Shown piece by piece: positions 1 to 9,437 of a DNA stretch of 64,000 nt; position 1 is the stretch's first letter; each line of letters opens with the position of its first letter. The translations under genes and the position numbers were made by a program. The notes beneath the pieces were generated by a model. The model ran no database searches. It was not told where the DNA came from and worked only from the letters and a program-made list of their open reading frames with translations. This DNA is from Lonepinella koalarum (GTDB lineage Bacteria; Pseudomonadota; Gammaproteobacteria; Enterobacterales; Pasteurellaceae): positions 62,001 through 126,000 of the forward strand of contig JAUNED010000004.1 of the NCBI GenBank assembly GCA_030525745.1. Direction: 5' to 3'.

Positions 1-689
1 AAGTAGATAGCCTGACAGTTGTGGAGCTTGACCGTGATTTGGCGGAGCGTTTACGCCATCATCCGTTTTTACATCAAAAACTGAATGTTATTGAAACAGA
101 CGCAATGCAATTTGATTTTGGCAAGTTCTATGATGAGAGAAATTTAGCTGAGCAAGGGGTAAAATTACGTGTTTTTGGCAACTTGCCTTACAACATTTCC
201 ACTCCCTTAATGTTCCATTTGTTCAAATTCCATGACAAAATTCAAGATATGCATTTTATGTTGCAAAAAGAAGTGGTCAAACGCCTTTGTGCAGCACCGA
301 ATAGTAAAGCTTACGGACGTTTAACCATTATGGCGCAATATTTTTGCCAAGTCATGCCCGTGTTGGAAGTGCCTCCAACTGCTTTTAAACCTGCTCCTAA
401 AGTAGATTCTGCCGTGGTACGTTTAATTCCTCATGCTGTATTGCCATACCCTGTAAAAGCGTTATATTGGTTAAATCGTGTTACGGCACAAGCCTTTAAC
501 CAACGCCGCAAAACTTTGCGAAATGCTTTATCTACGCTCATTTCTGCGGAAAATCTGACCGCACTTGGGGTGGACTTGAATGCGAGAGCCGAAAATCTCA
601 GTATTGCGGATTATGTGCGACTTGCAAACTGGTTGCATGACAATCCACCAATGGTAGCATTGGAGGAAATTGAAGATACTGATGAATAA
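1..689 (+). CDS. rsmA: 16S rRNA dimethyladenosine transferase RsmA (KsgA), 5' end missing
   Basis: RsmA dimethylates two adjacent adenines near the 3' end of 16S rRNA late in small-subunit assembly, using SAM. The reading frame is open back to base 3, so the gene starts before the window and the GTG at 21 is internal (V-V-E-L-D-R-D at the cut is the acidic strand of the Rossmann fold). Visible are the catalytic motif N-L-P-Y in [10 protein letters not shown] and the C-terminal [12 protein letters not shown] segment typical of the family. The stop lies 28 bases before apaH, the usual gammaproteobacterial neighbour. About 228 of the usual 270-290 residues are present. Confidence 0.96.
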   Translation, partial: VDSLTVVELDRDLAERLRHHPFLHQKLNVIETDAMQFDFGKFYDERNLAEQGVKLRVFGNLPYNISTPLMFHLFKFHDKIQDMHFMLQKEVVKRLCAAPNSKAYGRLTIMAQYFCQVMPVLEVPPTAFKPAPKVDSAVVRLIPHAVLPYPVKALYWLNRVTAQAFNQRRKTLRNALSTLISAENLTALGVDLNARAENLSIADYVRLANWLHDNPPMVALEEIEDTDE

Positions 690-717
690 GCAAGAGTGAA
701 ATCCTTAGAGGAAGACA

Positions 718-1536
718 ATGGCAACCTATATTGTTGGCGATTTACACGGCTGTTACGATGAATTGCAAGTTTTATTGGAAAAAGTGCGGTTCGATTCGAG
801 CCGAGATTTTCTTTACTTGACCGGTGATTTGGTGGCAAGAGGACGCAAATCCCTAGAATGTCTTCGCTTTGTGAAAGGCTTGGGAAAATCTGCTCAAACG
901 GTGTTAGGCAACCACGATTTACATTTACTTTCTACGGCACTGGGTATTAAAAAAGTCAAAACAAAGGATAATTTGACCGCACTTTTTGCTGCAGAGGATT
1001 TTGATGAATTAATCGATTGGTTGCGTCATCAGCCATTATTTATTCATCGTGCGGATTTAGACTTTTGCTTGGCCCACGCCGGGATTTCACCGGATTGGGA
1101 TTTGCCGACTGCCATCACTTGTGCCAAAGAAGTGCAACAAGTCTTGCATTCAGCTGATTATCCTGAATTGCTTAAACAAATGTATGATAGCCAGCCTGAA
1201 CGCTGGTCAGCGGATTTACAAGGCATTGACCGTTTACGTTATATTATTAATGTGTTCACTAGAATGCGATTTTGTTATGAAGATCATCGCTTGGATTTTG
1301 ATTGCAAATTGCCTGTTGAACAGGCTCCAACAGACTTGAAACCTTGGTTTCAATTAAATAGCCCGTTATTTCAACAAGAAAATATCATTTTCGGCCATTG
1401 GGCAAGTTTAGTGGGTTATTCGACACCAACGAATATTTATGCGTTAGATACAGGTTGTGCTTGGGGTAATAGCATGACATTGTTACGTTGGGACGATAAG
1501 CAATATTTTACTCAAAATGCGTTGAAAAATGATTAA
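718..1536 (+). CDS. apaH: Symmetrical bis(5'-nucleosyl)-tetraphosphatase ApaH
   Basis: ApaH splits diadenosine tetraphosphate into two ADP, and in gammaproteobacteria also removes Np4-type caps from RNA. The 272-residue protein has the metallophosphatase signature in order: GDLHG with D8 and H10, GDLVARG with D37, and GNHD with N65 and H66. The length is that of the family. The ATG at 718 follows an AGAGGAAG ribosome site. It follows rsmA closely and its last 8 bases overlap the next gene, so the three are probably one transcription unit. The order rsmA-apaH is as in many relatives. Nothing looks unusual. Confidence 0.97.
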   Translation: MATYIVGDLHGCYDELQVLLEKVRFDSSRDFLYLTGDLVARGRKSLECLRFVKGLGKSAQTVLGNHDLHLLSTALGIKKVKTKDNLTALFAAEDFDELIDWLRHQPLFIHRADLDFCLAHAGISPDWDLPTAITCAKEVQQVLHSADYPELLKQMYDSQPERWSADLQGIDRLRYIINVFTRMRFCYEDHRLDFDCKLPVEQAPTDLKPWFQLNSPLFQQENIIFGHWASLVGYSTPTNIYALDTGCAWGNSMTLLRWDDKQYFTQNALKND

Positions 1537-2146
1537 TTCTCAAACAGCTCAAATTTTCCATATTCCCTTTTTCCAGTTTGCACAGATGAAAAAATACTGC
1601 CCTGAAGCCATTCCGCAAATTAAATCAGATTACAAAACGGCTTGGGAACAATGGAAAAAGACGATTTTGGCTGTTTCTGTTGAGCTTGGTATACCTTTTG
1701 CCAAGCCACATATTGAAAGCTGGACAAATGGTTGGCAAGTGCGGTCGCATTTTTTTGCGTTTTTTAAGTATGAGTATTGGCAGAATTCGGCGGCGATTTT
1801 ATCGGTAATTTTAAATCGTCGTCGGTTACAAGTTTGTTTAGATTGGCACTGTTATCGTGCGGATCGTTCTCAAATTCATTTACCTCAATATAATCAATGG
1901 ATTGATGATTTGGATTTGGCAAACTTTGCTGAATTTGAACTATGGCGTGGTGATGAAAGTGAATATGCGGATTTTCATTCAAGCAGTGAATTGTCGACGA
2001 CAGATTTGACTTTCAAGCAGGATAAGGATTTTTGGTGTATTGGTAAAAATGTGGAATGTGCAGAGTTAGATAACCTCGATTCTGTTAAATTTATTAGTCA
2101 AACTATTCGGGAATTATTGCCATTGTATGAAAAATGCCATTCTTAA
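1529..2146 (+). CDS. Hypothetical protein, HI_0552-like
   Basis: This 205-residue soluble protein has no signal peptide or membrane segment. It starts inside the last codons of apaH (8-base overlap), so it is probably translated by coupling. It is rich in aromatic residues and tryptophan and has a repeated W-x-x-W style (for example TAWEQWKK near residue 40 and [10 protein letters not shown] near 65). From memory the same position after apaH in Haemophilus influenzae holds HI_0552, whose family once carried a glucose-6-phosphate dehydrogenase label. I see no nucleotide-binding motif supporting that, so I assign no function. Confidence 0.75.
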   Translation: MINSQTAQIFHIPFFQFAQMKKYCPEAIPQIKSDYKTAWEQWKKTILAVSVELGIPFAKPHIESWTNGWQVRSHFFAFFKYEYWQNSAAILSVILNRRRLQVCLDWHCYRADRSQIHLPQYNQWIDDLDLANFAEFELWRGDESEYADFHSSSELSTTDLTFKQDKDFWCIGKNVECAELDNLDSVKFISQTIRELLPLYEKCHS

Positions 2147-2268
2147 GTGTCATAAGTCCTTTCTTTTCTGATTAATTTCTATTATTCTACGCAACAGTTC
2201 ATTCTGCTTGCAGCCCTGAACTTGAATATGGCAAGTTTGCTTATTTACTAACGTCGTAGGACATTCCA

Positions 2269-3375
2269 ATGAAAAAAACTTCTTTCTTTTTGACCGCACT
2301 TTGCTGTGCAATGGGGGCGGCTCAGGCACAAAATCTGCCGAATCCAAATACGACCACTCACACTTATGAATTTACCCAAGTCTATGATTTAAATGTGCCG
2401 AAAGGCTCTAAAGGGGAAACTAAATTATGGGTACCTTTGCCGTTTAGTAATGACTATCAAGAGGTAAAATCCATTCAGTTTGAAGGGGATTATCAACAGG
2501 CTTATATCACGGAAAATAACCAATATGGAGCGAAAACGCTGTTTGCCAATTGGGATGAAAAAGCGGAAAAACGCCATTTGAAAGTGGTGCTTACCGTAGA
2601 AACGAAAGATCGTGAGCCAATGAAGCAAGGTTTGTTGGCAGATTATAAAATGCCGGAAAATATTGAGTATTCTATCGATGTAAAAGAATATTTAAAACCT
2701 TCCCAACATATTAAAACCGACGGTATTGTCAAACAATTTGCCGATAAAATTGTAGGCAAAGAAACAAATCCACTGAAAAAAGCACAATTGATTCATCAAT
2801 GGATTGTGGAAAATATGGAACGGGATAATTCTGTGCTCGGCTGTGGTGATGGTGATGTAGAGAAAATTCTGACTACGGGTGTGCTAAAAGGCAAATGTAC
2901 TGATATTAACTCTGTCTTTGTTGCGTTAGCGCGTGCTGTTGATATTCCGGCAAGAGAAGTGTTTGGTATCCGTTTAGGGCAAGCTATTAAAATGGGTGAA
3001 TACTCCAAAGGAGCATTCGGCAGTGCCAAAGACGGCATGGCGAATGAAAACAGTGGGCAACATTGCCGTGCGGAATTCTATTTAGCCGGTTTTGGTTGGG
3101 TACCGGTAGATTCGGCAGACGTGGCGAAATATCGTTTAGCAGAAAATAAATCCGTACAAGATCCACAAACAAAAGCGGTATCCGATTATTTATTCGGCAA
3201 CTGGGAAGCCAACTGGATGGGGTACAATCATGCTCGTGATTTTAATTTATATCCAATGCCTGAATTAGCGCCGATCAATAATTTTGGCTATCCATACGCT
3301 GAAATGGGCGGTGATCCGTTAAATTCGTTTGATGCCAAAGAATTCGGTTATGAATTTACCTCAAAAGAACTCTAA
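2269..3375 (+). CDS. Secreted transglutaminase-like (cysteine protease fold) protein
   Basis: The 368-residue protein starts with a clear signal peptide ending near residue 20 (AAQA). The C-terminal half is a transglutaminase-core domain: Cys210 in [10 protein letters not shown], His265 in GQHCRAEFY and Asp281 in WVPVDSAD form a plausible catalytic triad. The N-terminal part (about 30-140) looks like a beta-rich domain. The periplasmic substrate is unknown; family members act as proteases, amidases or crosslinking enzymes. Its end overlaps the merT-like gene by 26 bases, linking it to the metal-transport pair downstream. An uptake signal complement (ACCGCACTT) lies inside the signal peptide, encoding T-A-L. 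Confidence 0.85.
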   Translation: MKKTSFFLTALCCAMGAAQAQNLPNPNTTTHTYEFTQVYDLNVPKGSKGETKLWVPLPFSNDYQEVKSIQFEGDYQQAYITENNQYGAKTLFANWDEKAEKRHLKVVLTVETKDREPMKQGLLADYKMPENIEYSIDVKEYLKPSQHIKTDGIVKQFADKIVGKETNPLKKAQLIHQWIVENMERDNSVLGCGDGDVEKILTTGVLKGKCTDINSVFVALARAVDIPAREVFGIRLGQAIKMGEYSKGAFGSAKDGMANENSGQHCRAEFYLAGFGWVPVDSADVAKYRLAENKSVQDPQTKAVSDYLFGNWEANWMGYNHARDFNLYPMPELAPINNFGYPYAEMGGDPLNSFDAKEFGYEFTSKEL

Positions 3376-3703
3376 CCGCCGTTTTTGGGCAATTTGCACC
3401 ACCGCAGTTACTGCTGCGGTGGCTTCAACATTGTGTTGTATTGCTCCTTTGCTTTATTTAGCTTTCGGGATTTCTTCGGCTTGGTTGGTAGGGTTAAACG
3501 AATTAAGCTATTTACAACTGCCAATGTTGATCATTTCACTCCTTGCCTTTGGTTATGGGTTTTGGTTGTTGAATTTTTCGGATAAGATTATTTGTACAAA
3601 ATATTTATCACATCGAACATTGCAAATTTTGTATTGGTTGCTTGTGCCGATTATTTTGTTTTTTCTCAGTTATCCCTATGTTTTACCTTATTTTTTGGAA
3701 TAG
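3350..3703 (+). CDS. merT: MerT-like mercuric/metal ion transport membrane protein
   Basis: This small inner-membrane protein is about 117 residues from the ATG at 3350; earlier in-frame starts at 3332 (ATG) and 3329 (TTG) are possible. Three hydrophobic segments are visible, at about 14-45, 54-75 and 93-113. The adjacent cysteines Cys29-Cys30 (TLCCIAP) in the first helix are the MerT hallmark that passes Hg(II) across the membrane. 117 residues is the usual MerT length. It overlaps the transglutaminase gene and precedes a MerP-like gene by 5 bases. There is no mercuric reductase or MerR here, so the true substrate may be another thiophilic metal. Confidence 0.82.
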   Translation: MNLPQKNSNRRFWAICTTAVTAAVASTLCCIAPLLYLAFGISSAWLVGLNELSYLQLPMLIISLLAFGYGFWLLNFSDKIICTKYLSHRTLQILYWLLVPIILFFLSYPYVLPYFLE

Positions 3704-3708
3704 TTTGA

Positions 3709-3978
3709 ATGAAAAAAACATTGTTATTTTTAACCGCACTTTTATCTGCAACGGTATTTGCTGCGGAGCGGAATGTGATATTACATATTGAAGAAATGAA
3801 CTGCCAACTTTGTGTGTATTTGGTGAATAAAGAATTACGCAATATTGACGGCGTGGTTTCCACTAAAGCAAATTTTAACACTCGCTTGGTGAATGTGGTG
3901 GCTGATGAAAAAGTCAGCAATGAACAGCTTGTCAGAGCCGTTGATAAGTTGCATTATCACGCTGTTGTGCAGAATTAA
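3709..3978 (+). CDS. merP: MerP-like periplasmic heavy-metal-binding (HMA) protein
   Basis: This 89-residue protein has a signal peptide (1-18, ending VFA) and one heavy-metal-associated domain. The MxCxxC motif is M-N-C-Q-L-C with Cys32 and Cys35, as in MerP and copper chaperones. It would hand the ion to the MerT-like protein encoded just upstream. As in the transglutaminase gene, the signal peptide region FLTALL is encoded by an uptake signal complement (3731-3741). Mercury is the family's classic ligand, but nothing in this window separates that from copper or zinc. Confidence 0.85.
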   Translation: MKKTLLFLTALLSATVFAAERNVILHIEEMNCQLCVYLVNKELRNIDGVVSTKANFNTRLVNVVADEKVSNEQLVRAVDKLHYHAVVQN

Positions 3979-4364
3979 ATCCGCTTATTTTGCCCATACA
4001 AGCCGTATAGGGATCGATGAATATGGTTCAAAGCCCCTGATAGACTTCAAATTGCGGATAAGATAACCTACACGAGCCGTGCTAAATTCGTTAAGTCCAG
4101 CCCCATAGGAGCTAAATGGAAGAGCCACAGAGCGGCTCAGATTAAGTAACCCTATACCGCTCGTATAGGGTTATTTCAGCTCTCTCCAACCCGTGCTAGG
4201 TTATTATTCTCTCTTATATCGGAAAATCCTGTTAATTTTAGCCGTTTTACGCTATCCTATTGCGCATTTCTTATCGTCAAATTCCGCTTAATTTCTGCTT
4301 GAAAACAGAAAAGTGCGGTACAAATTTTTGTTATTTTTAACGCCATATTATTGAAGGTTACATT
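3979..4364. other. Intergenic region merP-leuS carrying hairpin element copy A
   Basis: There is no credible gene in these 386 bases. Positions 3993-4203 hold a run of short inverted repeats, described as a separate repeat entry. Beyond it, 4204-4364 is the leuS upstream region, with a small inverted repeat (TTTCTG ... CAGAAA near 4297-4316) and an uptake signal at 4312-4320. The leuS ribosome site is GAAGG about 10 bases before its ATG. Confidence 0.7.
3993..4203 (-). repeat. Composite four-hairpin element, copy A (inverted relative to copy B)
   Basis: Read on the minus strand, successive palindromes are: AACCCTATAC/GTATAGGGTT (arms 4148-4157 and 4163-4172, perfect); GAGCCGC/GTGGCTC (4122-4138, loop of 3, one mismatch); AGCTCC/GGGGCT (4099-4113, loop of 3, one mismatch); and a CCTAG-type palindrome around CACG-AGC-CGTG (about 4068-4085, decayed). 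A half CCTAGCACGGGT unit (4189-4203) and another CCC-ATAC/GTAT-A-GGG hairpin (3993-4012) flank these. The order, linker bases and unit identities match the element before lspA at 51539-51643. No terminator-like T-run follows any unit. Confidence 0.8.
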
Positions 4365-6947
4365 ATGCAAGAACAATATCGCCCCGATTTAATTGAAGCC
4401 AGTGTGCAAAAATATTGGGCAGAAAACAACACTTTCAAAGCCATCAAAGATACCAATAAACCGAAATATTATTGTTTGTCGATGTTCCCTTATCCCTCCG
4501 GTCGTTTGCATATGGGGCATGTGCGTAACTATACCATTGGTGATGTCGTGTCTCGTTATCAACGTATGAACGGTAAAAACGTATTACAGCCTATGGGTTG
4601 GGACGCATTCGGTTTGCCTGCGGAAGGTGCTGCAGTGAAGAATAAAACTGCACCGGCAAAATGGACGTATGAAAATATTGAATATATGAAAAATCAGCTC
4701 AAAATTTTGGGCTTTGGCTTTGACTGGGATCGAGAAGTGACTACCTGTCGCCCAGAGTATTATAAATGGGAACAATGGTTTTTCACCGAATTGTATAAGA
4801 AAGGCTTGGTGTATAAAAAAACCTCCACAGTAAACTGGTGTCCGAATGACGAAACCGTATTGGCTAACGAACAGGTTCACGAAGGCTGTTGCTGGCGTTG
4901 CGATACTCCTGTAGAACAAAAAGAAATTCCGCAATGGTTTATTAAAATTACTGAATATGCGGAGCAATTGTTAGGGGGATTAGACAGCTTACCTGAATGG
5001 CCGGATATGGTAAAAACTATGCAGCGTAACTGGATTGGTCGTTCGGAAGGTGTAGAAATTACCTTTGATATTAAAGGATTAAATGACAAATTAGCGGTTT
5101 ATACCACCCGTCCGGATACATTTTATGGCGTGAGTTATGTGGCGGTTGCGGCGGCCCACCCGTTAGCGGAATTGGCAGCACAAAGCAATCCGGCGTTGGC
5201 AGATTTTATTAAAGAAGCCAAAAATACCAAAGTAGCGGAAGCGGATATTGCCACAATGGAGAAAAAAGGCATGGCAACCGGTCTGTTTGCGATTCACCCC
5301 TTAACAGGTGAAGAAGTGCCGGTTTGGGTCGCCAACTTCGTATTAATGCACTATGGTACAGGTGCGGTGATGGCGGTTCCTGCTCATGACCAGCGTGACT
5401 TTGAATTTGCCCAAAAATACAATTTACCGATTAAACAGGTAATTGAAACGCTCAACGGCGAAGACATTGATTTAAACAAAGCTGCTTTCACCGAACACGG
5501 GGTGTTGATCAATTCCGCAGAATTTGACGGCTTGCATTTCGATGCCGCTTTTAACGGCATTGCGGATAAATTGGAAAAATTAGGCGTAGGCAAACGCCAA
5601 GTAAATTTCCGCTTGCGTGACTGGGGCGTTTCCCGCCAACGTTATTGGGGCGCACCAATTCCAATGCTCAGCTTAGATAATGGCGACGTTGTACCTGCAC
5701 CATTACAAGATTTACCTATTGTGTTGCCTGAAGATGTGGTGATGGATGGCGTGAAAAGCCCGATCAAAGCCGATCCGGAATGGGCGAAAACCACTTACAA
5801 TGGTAAACCTGCATTAAAAGAAACAGATACTTTTGACACCTTTATGGAGTCTTCTTGGTACTATGCGCGTTATACTAGCCCACAATATCACGAAGGCATG
5901 TTAGATAGCGACGAAGCCAATTATTGGTTGCCGGTGGATCAATATATCGGTGGTATCGAACATGCCACAATGCACTTGTTATATTTCCGCTTCTTCCACA
6001 AATTATTGCGTGACGCAGGTTTAGTCAGTTCTGATGAACCTGCCAACAAATTGTTGTGTCAAGGCATGGTGTTGGCAGATGCCTTCTATTACACTAGCCC
6101 GACTAATGAACGGATTTGGGTCAGCCCGACTAAAGTGACTGTAGAAAAAGACGATAAAGGCCGTATTATCAAAGCCATTGATGATGAAGGGCACGAATTA
6201 ACCCACGCGGGTATGACTAAAATGTCTAAATCCAAAAACAATGGTATTGATCCACAAGAAATGGTGGAAAAATACGGTGCGGATACCGTACGTTTATTTA
6301 TGATGTTTGCATCACCTGCGGAAATGACATTGGAATGGCAGGAATCCGGTGTGGAAGGGGCTAACCGTTTCTTACGCCGTTTGTGGAATTTAGTGGTGGA
6401 GTACAATAAAAATCCAAGTAAAACTGCCCTAAATCCGACCGCACTTTCGAGTTCACAAAAAGCGTTACGCCGTGATGTGCATAAAACCATTGCGAAAGTG
6501 AGTGACGATATTGGTCGCCGTCAAACCTTTAATACTGCAATAGCTGCAATTATGGAGTTAATGAATAAATTAACCAAAGCACCATTGGCAGATGAACATG
6601 ATCGTACAGTTATGGCGGAAGCATTAAATGCAGTCGTGCGTATGCTTTATCCAATTACACCACATATCTGTTTCCAATTATGGCAAGATCTTGGTAACGA
6701 AGGCACAATTGATTTTGCTCCTTGGGTTCAGGCTGATGAAACGGCAATGGTTGATGATGAGAAATTAGTGGTGGTACAAGTCAATGGCAAAGTTCGCGGT
6801 AAAGTGATTGTACCTGCGGATATGGCGGAAGAAGAGATTAAACAAATCGCTCTTGCCGATGAAAATGTACAGAAATTCTTAGACGGCTTAACTATTGTGA
6901 AAACTATCTATGTACCGGGTAAATTATTCAGCTTTGTGGCGAAATAA
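4365..6947 (+). CDS. leuS: Leucyl-tRNA synthetase
   Basis: This class I synthetase charges tRNA-Leu. The 860 residues match the bacterial length. The HIGH-type motif is H-M-G-H at 49-52 (PSGRLHMGH), and KMSKS is at 619-623. The CP1 editing domain lies between (TTRPDTFYG and the [15 protein letters not shown] segment). The C-terminal anticodon and LeuRS-specific domains end in KLFSFVAK. In E. coli leuS is followed directly by lptE and holA; here a strong intrinsic terminator and an extra lipoprotein gene separate leuS from lptE. Confidence 0.99.
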   Translation: MQEQYRPDLIEASVQKYWAENNTFKAIKDTNKPKYYCLSMFPYPSGRLHMGHVRNYTIGDVVSRYQRMNGKNVLQPMGWDAFGLPAEGAAVKNKTAPAKWTYENIEYMKNQLKILGFGFDWDREVTTCRPEYYKWEQWFFTELYKKGLVYKKTSTVNWCPNDETVLANEQVHEGCCWRCDTPVEQKEIPQWFIKITEYAEQLLGGLDSLPEWPDMVKTMQRNWIGRSEGVEITFDIKGLNDKLAVYTTRPDTFYGVSYVAVAAAHPLAELAAQSNPALADFIKEAKNTKVAEADIATMEKKGMATGLFAIHPLTGEEVPVWVANFVLMHYGTGAVMAVPAHDQRDFEFAQKYNLPIKQVIETLNGEDIDLNKAAFTEHGVLINSAEFDGLHFDAAFNGIADKLEKLGVGKRQVNFRLRDWGVSRQRYWGAPIPMLSLDNGDVVPAPLQDLPIVLPEDVVMDGVKSPIKADPEWAKTTYNGKPALKETDTFDTFMESSWYYARYTSPQYHEGMLDSDEANYWLPVDQYIGGIEHATMHLLYFRFFHKLLRDAGLVSSDEPANKLLCQGMVLADAFYYTSPTNERIWVSPTKVTVEKDDKGRIIKAIDDEGHELTHAGMTKMSKSKNNGIDPQEMVEKYGADTVRLFMMFASPAEMTLEWQESGVEGANRFLRRLWNLVVEYNKNPSKTALNPTALSSSQKALRRDVHKTIAKVSDDIGRRQTFNTAIAAIMELMNKLTKAPLADEHDRTVMAEALNAVVRMLYPITPHICFQLWQDLGNEGTIDFAPWVQADETAMVDDEKLVVVQVNGKVRGKVIVPADMAEEEIKQIALADENVQKFLDGLTIVKTIYVPGKLFSFVAK

Positions 6948-6956
6948 TCCAATGAA

Positions 6957-6982
6957 AGTGGGCAAATTTGCCCACTCTTTTT
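6957..6982 (+). terminator. Intrinsic terminator of leuS
   Basis: The perfect inverted repeat AGTGGGCAAA/TTTGCCCACT (6957-6976) is followed by CTTTTTAATTTTT, 10 bases after the leuS stop. It implies that the lipoprotein-lptE-holA genes need their own promoter or read-through. Confidence 0.9.
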
Positions 6983-7003
6983 AATTTTTAATGGAGTAAA
7001 ATA

Positions 7004-7717
7004 ATGAAGCCCTCTCAAATTTTCAAAATCAGCGTCATTTTGACCGCACTTTCAGGTTGTTCGTCACAACAAGCCGACTTTGGTAATCCCGATTGGCGAC
7101 CGTTTAAGGATATTGATGGGAAAATCCAAGAAATAACGTTTTTCACTTGGAAATCTATTCAAAGCGAAGGCGGTAGAACTATTGAACGAGAAATTCCACG
7201 GGCTTATTTGGCTAAACCTTTCGGTAACCTCAAAGTAAAAGAAGAACTGGGTGAAATGTATCCTTTAGGTAAAATTAATGACCAAAGTGCAATGGGGACA
7301 ATTTTCCTCTTAGATGGAAAGTCACAGAATATTTATAAAAAGGAAAGTGTGGAGTTATTATCTAAAGCAAAGCAATTTGAATTTTATGAATTTGGTGGAA
7401 TGCGTTTAAGCCACGCAAAATTCTCCGCGAAAAACGGTATTTGCCAAGATTTTAATGGTAAAAACGGGGTGGATTTATTAATGACAACTAATTATTATCC
7501 ACAAAATAGTTTTACCGATTTCTATACTGCGTTGATTAATGTGACGCTACATCGTGCAAAATCCCCTAAAGAAGTAGGATACAGAGCTGACTTTACAGGC
7601 AATAATGAAACATTACAAGCAGCAATGAAAGCGGAAGAAAAGAAAAATTCTCAAAAACTAGTGGCACTGAATGTGCAAGAAAAAGCCAGCTTATTATTTA
7701 ATATGATCTGTAAATAA
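7004..7717 (+). CDS. Predicted lipoprotein of unknown function
   Basis: The 237-residue product has a lipoprotein signal peptide with lipobox L-S-G-C (Cys19), so the mature protein is membrane anchored in the periplasm. The ATG at 7004 has a good GGAG ribosome site. I recognise no domain: the mature part is mixed alpha/beta, lysine rich, with two cysteines (one in NGICQDFNGKNG). It sits between the leuS terminator and lptE, a position normally without a gene in E. coli, so it is probably an accessory insertion. An uptake signal complement encodes T-A-L inside the signal peptide at about 7042-7051. Confidence 0.8.
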   Translation: MKPSQIFKISVILTALSGCSSQQADFGNPDWRPFKDIDGKIQEITFFTWKSIQSEGGRTIEREIPRAYLAKPFGNLKVKEELGEMYPLGKINDQSAMGTIFLLDGKSQNIYKKESVELLSKAKQFEFYEFGGMRLSHAKFSAKNGICQDFNGKNGVDLLMTTNYYPQNSFTDFYTALINVTLHRAKSPKEVGYRADFTGNNETLQAAMKAEEKKNSQKLVALNVQEKASLLFNMICK

Positions 7718-7729
7718 GGACGTTATTTT

Positions 7730-8233
7730 ATGTTAAAACAGCTTAAAACTGCGTTTTTTGTCATAGTAGCATTTGGCATGTCTGCCTGTGCTTTCCAATT
7801 TCAACACGGCCAATTAATGCCAAAAGAACTACAAACGCTGGCATTTGAAAGTGTGGATGACTACAGTGAAATGTCCATTGCAATGCGTAATCAGTTGAAA
7901 TTAAACAATATTAATGTAGTAGAAGGACGAAAAGATATTCCTGTTTTGCGTATTGTGAATACGACAACCAATGATTATGTCGGTTCGGTATTTAAGCATG
8001 GACGTGAAGCAGAAAAATTGTTAATGCTTGAAGTGCAAGCAAGGGTATATCTACCGAATAAAGGAGATTATCCGATTTCATCTAAAGTACAACGCCTTTT
8101 TTTTGACAATGCGCGAGCAGCTTTAGCAAAATCAGCGGAAAAAGAGGTGATTTGGCAGGATATGCGGGAGCAAGCCGCTCGCCAGCTAATAGCCAAAATG
8201 GCGAGTTTGCAACAACAAGTACAAGCGAAATAA
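7730..8233 (+). CDS. lptE: LPS-assembly lipoprotein LptE
   Basis: LptE is the outer-membrane lipoprotein that plugs the LptD barrel and helps insert lipopolysaccharide at the surface. The 167-residue product has the lipobox M-S-A-C at Cys20 followed by the family start CAFQFQHGQLMPKELQ. The conserved features are the small beta-alpha fold and a final amphipathic helix (ARQLIAKMASLQQQ). Its stop codon overlaps the holA start (TAATG), as expected for the conserved lptE-holA pair. LptD is not in the window. Confidence 0.93.
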   Translation: MLKQLKTAFFVIVAFGMSACAFQFQHGQLMPKELQTLAFESVDDYSEMSIAMRNQLKLNNINVVEGRKDIPVLRIVNTTTNDYVGSVFKHGREAEKLLMLEVQARVYLPNKGDYPISSKVQRLFFDNARAALAKSAEKEVIWQDMREQAARQLIAKMASLQQQVQAK

Positions 8234-9276
8234 TGAATCGTATTTTTTCCGAGCAACTTGCGCAAAACTTGAATACTCACCTTTCCTCAATTTATTTGTT
8301 AGTCGGGCAAGATCCTTTATTAGTTGATGAAAGTCAAAATGCGATTGTGCAAATTGCGCGTAAACAAGGTTTTGATGAAAAAACAGAGGTGCAGATTGAT
8401 ACTTCTACCGATTGGCTTACCTTGTTTGAGCGTTGTCAGTCAATGGGATTGTTTTTTGACAAACAAATCCTAATTTTAAATTTACCCGAAAATTTCACCG
8501 CACTTTTACAGAAAAATTTGTTGGAATTAGTGAGTTTGTTACATTCCGATATTCTGCTTATCTTAGTTGTGCCAAAGTTAGCAAAGACTATGGAAAAACA
8601 GGCGTGGTTTATTGCGGTTAATGAATATGATCGCCAAGCAACCATGGTAAACTGTCAAACGCCGAGTTTGGAGCATTTTCCTCGTTGGGTCGGCAATCGT
8701 GCCAAAAACATGGGATTGCAGGTGGAGTCGGAAGCAATACAGTTGCTTTGTTATAGCTATGAAAATAACCTATTAGCTTTAAAACAAAATCTTGAATTAC
8801 TCGCGTTACTTTATCCTGATCATAAAATAACCTTTTCTCGTGTCAAAACGGTAGTAGAGCAATCCTCTGTATTTACATCTTTCCAATGGATTGACGCCTT
8901 ACTTGAAGGTAAAGAAGGACGAGCGCAACGAATTTTGAAAGGATTACAGTCAGAAGATGTACAACCTGTGATTTTGTTACGCACATTACAGAGAGAATTA
9001 ATTATTTTATTGACGCTATCAAAACCTCAACACCGTCTTGATACGATTGATCAACATTTGCCTTTGCACCAACTGCGAGAAGGTTTTGACTTGCTCAAAA
9101 TATGGCAAAACCGTCGCTCTTTTTATACACAAGCTTTTCAACGATTCACCTATCGTAAACTTTATCAGCTTATTCAACAACTTGCTGATATTGAGCGAGC
9201 AGTCAAAAAAGATTTCAGTGCCGATATTTGGCAACAACTTGCCGATCTTTCCGCACAATTTAGCCTTTCTCATTAG
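8233..9276 (+). CDS. holA: DNA polymerase III subunit delta
   Basis: The delta subunit opens the beta clamp within the clamp loader. I take the ATG at 8233, which overlaps the lptE stop by one base and gives MNRIFSEQLAQNLN and 347 residues, the family length. An upstream in-frame start inside lptE would add 27 residues without homology. The N-terminal AAA+-like domain (YLLVGQDPLLVDES near 20-33), the middle SLEHFPRWV segment and the C-terminal collar domain with FTYRKLYQLIQQLADIERAVK are recognisable. It is translationally coupled to lptE. Confidence 0.96.
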   Translation: MNRIFSEQLAQNLNTHLSSIYLLVGQDPLLVDESQNAIVQIARKQGFDEKTEVQIDTSTDWLTLFERCQSMGLFFDKQILILNLPENFTALLQKNLLELVSLLHSDILLILVVPKLAKTMEKQAWFIAVNEYDRQATMVNCQTPSLEHFPRWVGNRAKNMGLQVESEAIQLLCYSYENNLLALKQNLELLALLYPDHKITFSRVKTVVEQSSVFTSFQWIDALLEGKEGRAQRILKGLQSEDVQPVILLRTLQRELIILLTLSKPQHRLDTIDQHLPLHQLREGFDLLKIWQNRRSFYTQAFQRFTYRKLYQLIQQLADIERAVKKDFSADIWQQLADLSAQFSLSH

Positions 9277-9330
9277 TAACTGAACTAAAATCATAAAAAA
9301 CACCGCACTTTTCGCAGTTAATATCATTTT

Positions 9331-9344
9331 TTGATTTAGATAAA
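9331..9344 (+). promoter_or_regulatory. Candidate FNR site upstream of dcuB
   Basis: TTGAT-TTAG-ATAAA matches the FNR consensus TTGAT-N4-ATCAA at 9 of 10 positions. It lies about 100 bases before dcuB. If it acts at -41.5, the start site would be near 9379 and the -10 region near 9363-9368 (TAAATT). A perfect TATGATCATA palindrome at 9395-9404 lies between that and the gene. The assignment rests on the sequence match plus the anaerobic role of DcuB. Confidence 0.5.
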
Positions 9345-9437
9345 GTTTTTTACAAATAAATTTAAATTCCGATTTCATTTATTTTGATTTTTTGTATGAT
9401 CATAAATAGTTATTTCTAACACTTTAAAGGTATTTAT

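Noticed and set aside
9019..9378. Minus-strand frame of 119 codons across the holA end
   Set aside because: It overlaps conserved holA codons and an intergenic uptake signal and has no recognisable product.
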